Assembly: GCA_020002185.1 (NCBI GenBank)
Contig: JAHLWY010000248.1
Location: 1-64,000, forward strand
Direction: 5' to 3'
Origin: Paraescarpia echinospica
Taxonomy: Eukaryota > Annelida > Polychaeta > Sabellida > Siboglinidae
Length of the DNA: 64,000 nucleotides
The stretch's first letter is position 1. Each line of letters starts with the position of its first letter. The translations under genes were made by a program, and so were the position numbers. Below, one piece after another: positions 21,287-31,449 of this stretch. The notes under the pieces were generated by a model that searched no databases, had not been told where the DNA came from, and saw only the letters and a program-made list of their open reading frames with translations.

Positions 21287-22670
21287 ATGCAACCTGTCCC
21301 ACTGTCAACATATCGCAGCAGATTCTCTGAGAATACTGCTGCCCCCTTTCCACTTAGATGGAGGCCATCTCTCATGTACATACACTTGTGTCTTCTCTCC
21401 CAACAAAGTACCCCCATAAATCTAGGAATCCCACGCCCTCTTCCTCACACATCTGCTCAACTAGTGCGTTGATCGCCATCCTCTTACAGTTTCTGTATAT
21501 TGCCCCCCTTCCTCCCATTACTGGCAAAATTCCTGACAGAATAACCGCAGCCACTCTTGTCTTCTTTAGCTTCCTCACTAGATGTCTGTATTGTACTTCT
21601 GAACTATCCCAGTTGTTCCCTCCTTGTCTGCATTGTTTGTCCCAACGTGTACTAGTATAGACCCTCCCTTGCCATGCCCCAATACCTTCTCTACCCTTTC
21701 GGTCACATGCTCTATCCTAGCCCCCGGTAGACATACAACAACGTCCTTCCCCTCGCATATAGTCTTGTCTCTTTTTCTCAGAATTGAATCGCCCATAAAC
21801 ACTCTCTCTTTTCTCCTTGCCCCCTCAATCACTGCCTTGGAGTAGCTCCTCCGGTTTGCAGATGTCTGGTTGTTGTCTTTTCCTCTTGTCGTCTTCTCTC
21901 CTGTCACATTCCTTCCCTTCTTTCCTGTCGCGTTTTCTCTTGTCCCCTTTCCTCCTGTCATCTTCTCTTCTAGCACATTTACTCTCACTTCCTTTCGTCC
22001 CTTCTTCTTTCCTCCCATCACATTTTCTTCTCTCTCTCCCGTCCCTTTTCCCCGGCTACCTCCTTCCACTACGGTCACTTTCTCCCCTGTCACCTTCACG
22101 CCTGTCATGTTTTCTGTTTTTGCTGAACCTCTGTCTTCTTCCATCAGTCTTCTGTCTCACAGTCTTACCAACTGCCTCTGTGGTATCTACCTCTTCACCA
22201 CCTGTATCGCTGTCGTGTCTCTCCTCGTTCTCTACAGTCTGACTACCTGCTGATCTATCCCCACTGGCCCGTTTTCTTTTCCTCTGCCGAACACTTTTCC
22301 TCTGTCCCTCTGTTTTCTCAATGTCTTGTTCCTTCACACCGGTCACCTTCCTTCCTCTCAGTCTCCTTTCTTCAGTCTCCGTGTCACAACTCTGCTCCTT
22401 CCGTGTTGTAGAATTCTCAACTCTCTGCGCGCCATCCCTCTCTGCTCCATCTATTTCTATGTTGAGTCTCGCCTCCATCTCCTTCACTATATCCGTCAAC
22501 TTACACACCTCACTATATCCGTCAACTTACACACCGAAATGTGAATACGTCATCTTTGGTCTCTGCCCATGATTTTGGACAGCCAAACAACGCAAAATCC
22601 ACCCAGCTCTGGCAGTCGTTGCAAACTAGGTGTCGTTTTGCCCTGAGTTGCCGCTTGCAAGGTGCAATAT
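21287..22670 (-). pseudogene. LINE ORF1: PHD-like zinc finger plus SGNH esterase, broken
   Basis: The minus-strand stretch 22664-22545 reads APCKRQLRAKRHLVCNDCQ, SWVDFALFGCP and KSWAETKDD, a Cys-rich finger of the PHD-like type. A long Lys/Arg/Glu/Thr/Gly-rich linker follows (about 22508-21850). The esterase then shows FMGDSILRKRD (nucleophile serine codon 21785-21787), LPGARIEHV, ILVHVGTNNADKEG (about 21650), VILSGILPV and DGLHLSGKGA, with the catalytic Asp and His at 21367-21369 and 21358-21360. All SGNH signature positions survive, but the frame shifts near 22100, near 21590, near 21360 and between the finger and the linker. In CR1 elements this protein binds nucleic acid and assists retrotransposition. 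No convincing ATG lies upstream of the finger; an in-frame stop is close, so the true start is lost or lies in another frame. Confidence 0.8.
22497..22548. repeat. 26-bp tandem duplication inside LINE ORF1
   Basis: CACTATATCCGTCAACTTAC plus six further bases occurs twice in direct succession. The length is not a multiple of three, so the duplication disturbs the frame between the zinc finger and the linker. Confidence 0.85.
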
Positions 22671-22690
22671 CAGAATTTATTTTTGTTCAA

Positions 22691-23416
22691 AGTAGTTTTT
22701 TTATGTAGTCTTTGAAAATACTTTTCTGTGTACAATTTACACCAGATTGTTTAAGTTATAGTTAGTTATATTTGTTAACACACAGTGACACACCGTGCCT
22801 TACCTAGTTACGATGTCGATGACAATGTATTCAAGTTAGGCTTAGATACAAGGTAGTATTTACAAAGACTGTTTCCTGTGTACTATTATACACTTTAAAA
22901 GATTGTTATTTCAGGTTTTAATTACTAATCTAACTACACCGATTATCTCAAATAACGCTATTCTATTGTCGTTCACGGTACGCTAACTTCGCCAGTGACC
23001 TACTTTGTAAACAACGTTCCGATTACATTAACGTCCCCAATTATCGCTCGCAAATCGCCTACTTTTAATCTACCCTAGATTACTCCCTCTAGCTAACTTT
23101 TAACAAAAAATATTGCTTAATATATATCTATAATTACGTTATGTATGCTATACGCTCAATAATATCACTTATCTTGATCAAATATCCTTTTATTTTCGCA
23201 AGTTTGCTGCACCAAATTCAAATCAATTCACCACCGGAAGTCCCCAAAATTTTCTTTTATAGATAGAAGTAGGACGCCGCACACATGAGGGAACAAACGC
23301 ATGGAGGAATGCCAATAGGCCTTTAGCGTGGTTTTGTTTGGGTTTATGGCCTGGGACTGCACATTTCGCAATAATTAATATCCGTCACATTTGCACTGAA
23401 GCAGCCAAGGGGAGAG
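22691..23416. other. AT-rich DNA, possible LINE 5' UTR and flank
   Basis: No open frame or RNA gene is visible. The part next to the LINE may be its 5' UTR, but there is no recognisable start. From about 23260 the composition becomes less AT-rich. Confidence 0.4.
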
Positions 23417-23576
23417 GTGTTGGTGTTGTTCGCGGTGTCGAGGAGGGTAGTGTTGGAGATGTTTGCGGTGTCGAGGGTGCAGTGATGGAAATGTCCGCGG
23501 TGCATGTCGATGAGGTATTTTTGCACGCAGTATCGAGTTGAGGGGGGGGTACTGTTGGAAATGTTCGCAGTCTCCA
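23417..23576. repeat. Degenerate 32-33-bp tandem repeat, 3-4 copies
   Basis: GTGTTGGTGTTGTTCGCGGT (23417), GTGTTGGAGATGTTTGCGGT (23450) and GTGATGGAAATGTCCGCGGT (23482) are successive diverged units, with a fourth (CTGTTGGAAATGTTCGCAGT) near 23551. The short open frames on both strands here derive from this repeat. Confidence 0.65.
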
Positions 23577-23985
23577 CCTGTGGGTAGTTTTGAAGATTGT
23601 TCGCACTGCCATTCTACATTTTCACCAGATTCACAAAATGTTGTGAACATCACGATTTCAAATCAAGGAGCAATAGTTTCTGGCAAGCTGAATTCCAAAG
23701 CGGAAATATTTTTCGACGAGCGGGCGGGCGGACAGACGATCAGTGGAGATGGGCTGACAGAATGATCGAATCTTAGTTCTAAACAATCGCTAAAACATAA
23801 AGACAAAGGAGATTGACTTGAATGCAGTGAGCCGTGGAACGACGGATCTAGTCCAGTGTCTATTATACAAGTCTTTTAGTAACTGTCCTTTAGTAACTAT
23901 GCAGTCATAAATGATCACAGGTCAAGCCGGAGGTTCACCATTCGTTCTGTGGTCGCCAATGTGCTTGCAAATGTACAAACCATTA
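23577..23985. other. Unique DNA, small perfect hairpin only
   Basis: TTCACAA-AATG-TTGTGAA at 23630-23647 is a perfect 7-bp inverted repeat. No gene is visible. Confidence 0.5.
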
Positions 23986-24105
23986 GAATGTAGCATACAC
24001 GTAAACAGGCAACACAAACAAACACATAACACACACGCAGTGACGCCCACGCATGCACACGCACGTGTACACATTCACATACATGCAAACGTACACACAT
24101 GAGCG
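23986..24105. repeat. Degenerate CA/GCAC-rich tract
   Basis: Imperfect ACAC, ACGC and ACAT units with no strict period precede the 68-bp array. Confidence 0.75.
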
Positions 24106-24156
24106 ACATTTTGTCTTAATTAGAGTCACCGGCCTCTTCCGGAAAAAAAATGATTT

Positions 24157-25920
24157 ACTTATTATTCGTAAATGCTCTATATGCGGGAGTATGATGTATT
24201 ATATGGGTGTCTATGTTTTACAATACTTATTATTCGTAAATGATCTATATGCGTGAGTATGATGTATTATATGGGTGTCTATGTTTTACAATACTTATTA
24301 TTCGTAAATGAACTATATGCGTAAGTATGATGTATTATATGGGTGTCTATGTTTTACAATACTTATTATTCGTAAATGATCTATATGCGTGAGTATGATG
24401 TATTATATGGGTGTCTATGTTTTACAATACTTATTATTCGTAAATGATCTATATGCGTGAGTATGATGTATTATATGCGTGTCTATGTTTTACAATACTT
24501 ATTATTCGTAAATGATCTATACGCGTGAGTATGATGTATTATATGTGTGTCTATGTTTTACAATACATATTGTTCGTAAATTATCTATACGCGTGAGTAT
24601 GATGTATTATATGTGTGTCTATGTTTTACAATACTTATTATTCGTAAATGATCTATATGCGTGAGTATGATGTATTATATGGGTGTCTATGTTTTACAAT
24701 ACTTATTATTCGTAAATGATCTATATGCGTGAGTATGATGTATTATATGGGTGTCTATGTTTTACAATACTTATTATTCGTAAATGATCTATATGCGTGA
24801 GTGTGATGTATTATATGGGTGTCTATGTTTTACAATACTTATTATTCGTAAATGATCTATATGCGTGAGTATGATGTATTATATGGGTGTCTATGTTTTA
24901 CAATACTTATTATTCGTAAATGATCTATATGCGTGAGTATGATGTATTATATGCGTGTCTATGTTTTACAATACATATTGTTCGTAAATGATCTATATGC
25001 GTGAGTATGATGTATCATATGCGTGTCTATGTTTTACAATACTTAGTATTCGTAAATGATCTATATGCGTGAGTATGATGTATTATATGCGTGTCTATGT
25101 TTTACAATACATATTGTTCGTAAATTATCTATACGCGTGAGTATGATGTATTATATGTGTGTCTATGTTTTACAATACTTATTATTCGTAAATGATCTAT
25201 ATGCGTGAGTATGATGTATCATATGCGTGTCTATGTTTTACAATACTTATTATTCGTAAATGATCTATACGCGTGAATATGATGTATTATATGTGTGTCT
25301 ATGTTTTACAATACATATTGTTCGTAAATTATCTATACGCGTGAGTATGATGTATTATATGTGTGTCTATGTTTTACAATACTTATTATTCGTAAATGAT
25401 CTATATGCGTGAGTATGATGTATTATATGTGTGTCTATGTTTTACAATACTTAGTATTCGTAAATGATCTATATGCGTGAGTATGATGTATCATATGCGT
25501 GTCTATGTTTTACAATACTTAGTATTCGTAAATGATCTATATGCGTGAGTATGATGTATTATATGCGTGTCTATGTTTTACAATACTTATTATTCGTAAA
25601 TGATCTATATGCGTGAGTATGATGTATTATATGGGTGTCTATGTTTTACAATACTTATTATTCGTAAATGATCTATATGCGTGAGTATGATGTATTATAT
25701 GGGTGTCTATGTTTTACAATACATATTGTTCGAAAATTATCTATACGCGTGAGTATGATGTATTATATGTGTGTCTATGTTTCTACAATACTTATTATTC
25801 GTAAATGATCTATACGCGTGAGTATGATGTATTATATGTGTGTCTATGTTTTACAATACGTAGTATTCGTAAATTATCTATATGCGTGCGTATGATGTAT
25901 TATGTGTGTGTCTATGTTTC
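24157..25920. repeat. 68-bp tandem array, about 26 copies
   Basis: ATGATCTATATGCGTGAGTA recurs every 68 bases (24241, 24309 and so on). Linked variants define subtypes: ACTTATTATTCG/ATATGCG/GGGTGTC, ACATATTGTTCG/AAATTATCTATACGCG/GTGTGTC, and ACTTAGTATTCG/ATCATATGCGTG. By my count the ACATATTGTTCG form marks copies 7, 13, 15, 18 and 24, scattered through the array. ATTCGTAAA near the start and TTTACAAT near the end of each unit are near-complementary. A plus-strand frame running out of the right end (25902-26297) has no recognisable domain. Confidence 0.96.
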
Positions 25921-26344
25921 CAATGCATACAAACAAAACAGTTATATTATGGACGGGGTCAAATAAATGTTTCTCTTCTTCTTTTTCCGCTGTCTTTGTG
26001 GACTTTTTAGATGTTGTCGCCGTTTCTGTTCAAACTGCAGACCAGTCGAGTACAGCAGTGACGTCAGAAGGGGCGGTTGGTGGCAGACTCTTCCCAGGTG
26101 TTGTGGGGAATGGATCATTACTTCCGCGATCTTTTCTCCTCGTGATCGCCTACAAATCTTCAGTTTACCACAGAAGAGCGTATTTGGTGTACCTTCATCC
26201 GTTATATATATATATGCGGAGACCAAGTGACCGGACCATCGTAGTTGTGCGCGTTCGATTTGAAATTTCATACCACACATTCAAGAGGATAGGTTAAAAG
26301 ATTGTTTGAGTCAGTCCTACAAATCGCACTAAGACGCACACAGA
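25921..26344 (+). promoter_or_regulatory. Unique spacer with promoter-like signals beside the large satellite
   Basis: A full palindromic cAMP-response element TGACGTCA lies at 26059-26066, and a TATA-like TATATATATATAT run at about 26203-26215, followed by a GC-richer stretch. If active on the plus strand, transcription would begin about 100 bases before the first satellite monomer. The T/C-rich run ending TTTTTAG near 26009 could also be read as a splice acceptor. Either signal may be chance; no coding sequence is established. Confidence 0.25.
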
Positions 26345-26789
26345 CAGAGAAGACAGACAATGGGCTGACTAAAATTGTTTCACTGTGTGCCCGGGGTGAT
26401 GTTGGTCTCGATAGGAGACAGACACTGGGTTGACTATAATTGTTGTTGTTGTCCTCTTGTTTCCCTGTGTGTTCAGGGTGAGGTTGGTCTCGATAGGATA
26501 CAGACAGTGGGTTGACTATGATTGTTATTGTTGTCCTCTTCTTTCCCTGTGTTCGGGATGACGTTGGTCTCGATAGGAGACAGACAGTGAGCTGACTATA
26601 ATTGTTGTTGTTGTCCTCTTGTTTCCCTGTGTGTTCGGGGAGAGGTTGGTCTCGATAGGAAGCAGACGATGGGCTGACTATAATTATTGTTGTTGTCCTC
26701 CTGTTTCCCTGTGTGTTCGGGGTGATGTTGGTTTCGATAGGAGACAGGCAGTGGGTTGACTATCATTGTTGTTTTTGTCCTCTTGAATC

Positions 26790-27270
26790 CCTGTGTTCGG
26801 GATGACGTTGGTCTCGATAGGAGACAGACAGTGGCTGACTATAATTATTGTTGTTGTCTTCTTGTTTCCCTGTATGTTCGGGGTGAGATTGGTCTCGATA
26901 GGAGACAGACAGAGGGCTGACTATAATTGTTGTAGATATCCTCTTGTTTGCCTGTGTGTTCGGGGTGACGTTGGTCTCGATAGGAGACAGACAGTGGATT
27001 GATTATAATTGTTGTTGTTGTCCTCTTGTTTCCCTGTGTTCGGGATGACGTTGGTCTCGATAGGAGACAGACAGAGGGCTGACTATAATTGTTGTTTATA
27101 TCCTCTAGTTTCCCTGTGTGTTCGGGTGACGTTGGTCTCGATAGGAGACGGACAGTGGTTGACTATAATTGTTGTTATTGTCCTCTAGTTTCCCTGTGTG
27201 TTCGGAGTAAGGTTGGTCTCGATAGGAGACAGACAGAGGGCTGACTATAATTGTTGTGGTTGTCCTGTTG
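26790..27270. repeat. Satellite block paralogous to 30620-31100
   Basis: It contains the two-monomer unit marked by GTTGTAGATATCCTC once, followed by the same monomer series (ATTGATTATAATTGTTG, TTTATATCCTCTAG, GAGACGGACAG) as at 30830-31100. It represents the unamplified state of the dimer array at 30198-30840. Confidence 0.8.
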
Positions 27271-30197
27271 TTTCCCTGTGTTCTGGGTGAGGTTGGTCTC
27301 GATAAGAGACAGACAGTGGGTAGACTATAATTGTTGTTGTTGTCCTCTTGTTTCCTTGTGTGTTCGGGGTGACGTTGGTCTCGATAGGACACAGACAGTG
27401 GGCTGACTATTATTGGTGCTTTTGTCCTGTTGTTTCCCTGTGTTGGGGATGAGGTTGGTGTCGATAGGAGACAGACAGAGGGCTGACTATAATTTTTGTT
27501 GTTGTCCTCTTGTTTCGCTGTGTGTTCGGGGTGAGTTTGGTCTCGACAGGAGACAGACAGTTGGCTGACTATAATTGTTGTGGTTGTCCTTTTGTTTCCT
27601 TGTGTTCGGGGTGACGTTGGTTTCGATAGGAGACAGACAGTGGGCTGACTATCAATGTTGTTGTTGGCCTCTTGTTTCCCTGTGTTTGGGGTGAGGTTGG
27701 CGTCGATAGGAGACAGACAGTGGTTAGACTAAAAATGTTTCCCTGTGTGTTCGGAGTGAGATTGATCTCGATAGGAGACAGACACTGGGTTGACTATAAG
27801 TGTTGTTGTTGTCCTCTTGTTTCCCTTTGTTCTGGGTGACGTTGGATTCGATAGGAGACAGGCACTGGGCTGACTATAATTGTTGTTGTCGTCCTCTTGT
27901 TTCCTGTGTTGGGGGTGAGGTTGGTGTTGATAGGAGAGAGACAGTGGGTTGACTAAAATTGATTCCCTGTCTCTTCGGGGAGATGTTGGTCTCGATAGGA
28001 GACAGACAGAGGGCTGACTATAATTTTTGTTGTTGTCCTCTTGTTTCCCTGTGTGTTCGGGGTGAGTTTGGTCTCGACAGGAGACAGACAGTTGGCTGAC
28101 TATAATTGTTGTGGTTGTCCTTTTGTTTCCCTGTGTTCGGGGTGACGTTGGTCTCGATAGGAGACAGACAGTGGGCTGACAATAAATGTTGTTGTTGACC
28201 TCTTGTTTCCCTGTGTTCGGGTTGACGTTGGTCTCGATAGGAGACAGACAGAGGGATGACTATAATTGTTGTTTATATCCTCTTATTTCCATGTGTATTC
28301 GGGTGATGTTGGTGTCGATAGGAGACAGACAATGGTTGACTATAATTGTTGTTGTTTTCCTCTTATTTCCCTGTGTTCTGGATGACGTTGGTCTCGATAG
28401 GAGACAGACAGAGGGCTGAATATAATTGTTGTGGTTGTCCTCTTGTTTCCCAGTGTTCGGGGTGACGTTGTTTTCGATAGGAGACAGGCAGTGGGTTGAT
28501 TAAAATTGATTCCCTGTGTGTTCGGGGTGATGTTGGTCTCGATAGGAGACAGACACTGGGTTGACTATCAGTGTTGTTGTTTTCCTCTTGTTTCCCTGTG
28601 TGTTCGGGGTGACGTTGGTCTGGATAGGAGATAGGCAGTGAGCTGACTATAATTGTTGTTGTTTTCCTCTTGAATCCCTGTGTACGGGATGACGTTGGTC
28701 TCGATAGGAGACAGACAGTGGCTGACTATCATTGTTGTTATTGTCCTCTTGTTTCCCTGTATGTTCGCTGTGAGGTTGGTCTCGATGGGAGACAGACAGT
28801 TGGTTGATTATAATTGTTGTTGTTGTCCTCTTGTTTCCCTGCGTTCGGGATGACGTTGGTCTCGATAGGAGACAGACAGAGGGCTGACTATAATTGTTAT
28901 TGATAACCTCTTGTTTCCCTGTGTGTTCGGGGTGACGTTGGTCTCGATAGGAGACATACAGTGGTTTGATTATAATTGTGGTTGTTGTCCTCTTATATCC
29001 CTGTGTTTGGGATGACGTTGGTCTCGATAGGACACAGACAGAGGGCCGACTATGATTGTTGTTTATAACCTCTTGTTTCCCTGTGTGTTCGGGTGACGTT
29101 GGTCTCGATAGGAGACAGACAGTGGTTGAATATAATTGCTGTTGTTTTCCTCTTGTTTCCTTTGTGTTCGGGGTGAGGTTGATCTCGATAGGAGGCAGAT
29201 GGTGGGCTGACTATAATTGTTGTGGTTGTCCTTTTGTTTCCTTGTGTTCGGGGTGATGTTGGTCTCGATAGGAGACAGAAATTTGGCGGACTATCAATGT
29301 TGTTGTTGTCCTCTTGTTTCCCTGTGTTCGGGGTGAGGTTGGTCTCGATAGGAGATAGACAGTGGGCTGACTATAATTGTTGTTGTAATCCTCTTGTTTC
29401 CCTGTGTGTTCGGGGTGAGGTTGGTCTCGATAGGAGGCAGATGGTGGGCTGACTATAATTGTTGTTGTTGTCCTCTTGTTTCCCAGTGTGTTCGGGGTGA
29501 GGTTGGTCTCGATAGTAGGTAGATGGTGGGCTGACTATAATTGTTGTTGTTGTCCTCTTGTTTCCCTGTGTGTTCGGGGTGATGTTGGTCTCGATAGTAG
29601 GCAGATGGTGGGCTGCCTATAATTGTTGTTGTTGTCCTCTTGTTTCCCTGTGTGTTCGGGGTGAGGTTGTTCTCGATAGGAGGCAGGTGGTGGGCTGACT
29701 TTAATTGTTGTTGTTGTCCTCTTGTTTCCCTGTGTTCGGGGTGAGATTATTCTCGATAGGAGACAGACAGTTGGTTGACTATAATTGTTGTGGTTGTCCT
29801 CTTGTTTCCCTGTGTGTTTGGGGTGGGGTTGGTCTCGATAAGAGACAGACAGTGAGCTGATTATAATTGTTGTTGTTGTCCTCTTGTTTCCCTGTGTGTT
29901 CGGGGTGAGATTGGTTTCGATAGGAGTCAGACAGTGGGCTGACTATCATTGTTGTTGTTGTCCTCTTGAATCCCTGTGTACGGGATGACGTTCGTCTCGA
30001 TAGGAGACAGACAGTGGCTGACTATAATTGTTGTTATTGTCCTCTTGTTTCCCTGTATGTTCTCTGTGAGGTTGGTCTCGATGGGAGACAGACAGTTGGT
30101 TGATTATAATTGTTGTTGTTGTCCTCTTGTTCCCTGCGTTCGGGATGACGTTGGTCTCGATAGGAGACAGACAGAGGGCTGACTATAATTGTTGTTG

Positions 30198-30840
30198 TTG
30201 TCCTCTTGTTTCCCTGTATGTTCGGGGTGAGATTGGTCTCGATAGGAGACAGACAGAGGGCTGACTATAATTGTTGTAGATATCCTCTTGTTTCCCTGTG
30301 TGTTCGGGATGACGTTGGTCTCGATAGGAGACAGACAGTGGCTGACTATAATTGTTGTTGTTGTCCTCTTGTTTCCCTGTATGTTCGGGGTGAGATTGGT
30401 CTCGATAGGAGACAGACAGAGGGCTGACTATAATTGTTGTAGATATCCTCTTGTTTCCCTGTGTGTTCGGGATGACGTTGGTCTCGATAGGAGACAGACA
30501 GTGGCTGACTATAATTGTTGTTGTTGTCCTCTTGTTTCCCTGTATGTTCGGGGTGAGATTGGTCTCGATAGGAGACAGACAGAGGGCTGACTATAATTGT
30601 TGTAGATATCCTCTTGTTTCTCTGTGTGTTCGGGATGACGTTGGTCTCGATAGGAGACAGACAGTGGCTGACTATAATTGTTGTTGTTGTCCTCTTGTTT
30701 CCCTGTATGTTCGGGGTGAGATTGGTCTCGATAGGAGACAGACAGAGGGCTGACTATAATTGTTGTAGATATCCTCTTGTTTCCCTGTGTGTTCGGGGTG
30801 ACGTTGGTCTCGATAGGAGACAGACAGTGGATTGATTATA
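30198..30840. repeat. 163-bp dimer amplified four times within the satellite
   Basis: AGATATCCTC occurs at 30278, 30441, 30604 and 30767, exactly 163 bases apart. The dimers are almost identical, so this is a very recent local amplification of a pair of monomers. Confidence 0.93.
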
Positions 30841-31449
30841 ATTCTTGTTGTTGTCCTCTTGTTTCCCTGTGTTCGGGATGACGTTGGTCTCGATAGGAGA
30901 CAGACAGAGGGCTGACTATAATTGTTGTTTATATCCTCTAGTTTCCCTGTGCGTTCGGGTGACGTTGGTCTCGATAGGAGACGGACAGTAGTTGACTATA
31001 ATTGTTATTGTTGTCCTCTAGTTTCCCTGTGTGTTCGGAGTAAGGTTGGTCTCGATAGGAGACAGACAGAGGGCTGACTATAATTGTTGTGGTTGTTCTG
31101 TTGTTTCCTTGACTATATTGTTTGTTGATATCCTCTTGTTTAAAATTGATTCCCTGTGTGTTCGGGGTGATGTTGGTCTCGATAGGAGACAGACACTGGG
31201 TTGACTATCAGTGTTGTTGTTTTCCTCTTGTTTCCCTGTGTGTTCGGGGTGATGTTGGTTTCGATAGGAGACAGACAGTGGACTGACTATAATTGTTGTT
31301 GTTGTCCTCTTGAATCCCTGTGTACGGTATGACGTTGGTCTCGATAGGAGACAGACAGTGGCTGACTATAATTGTTGTTATTGTCCTCTTGTTTCCCTGT
31401 ATGTTCGCTGTGAGGTTGGTCTCGATAGGAGACAGACAGTTGGTTGATT

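Larger units (their letters stand above)
18290..22690 (-). mobile_element. CR1-like non-LTR retrotransposon (LINE), nearly full length, inactive
   Basis: On the minus strand, from right to left, the region encodes a PHD-like zinc finger and SGNH esterase (ORF1), then an AP-type endonuclease and reverse transcriptase (ORF2). This two-ORF plan with finger plus esterase is typical of CR1-group LINEs. Such elements copy themselves through RNA by target-primed reverse transcription in the nucleus. Several frameshifts and at least one deletion in the polymerase show this copy is dead. The 3' UTR is short, running from the ORF2 stop near 18430 to about 18290, where an ACATAATTAATAA motif follows. 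The 5' limit is not sharp: coding similarity ends near 22670, and the 5' UTR may extend to about 23260. Confidence 0.85.

Noticed and set aside
23338..23653. Short frames on both strands near 23.4 kb
   Set aside because: They derive from the 32-33-bp degenerate repeat and have no conserved feature.
25902..26297. 131-codon plus-strand frame leaving the 68-bp array
   Set aside because: It begins in satellite sequence, has no domain or coding bias I can see, and ends in unique AT-rich DNA.
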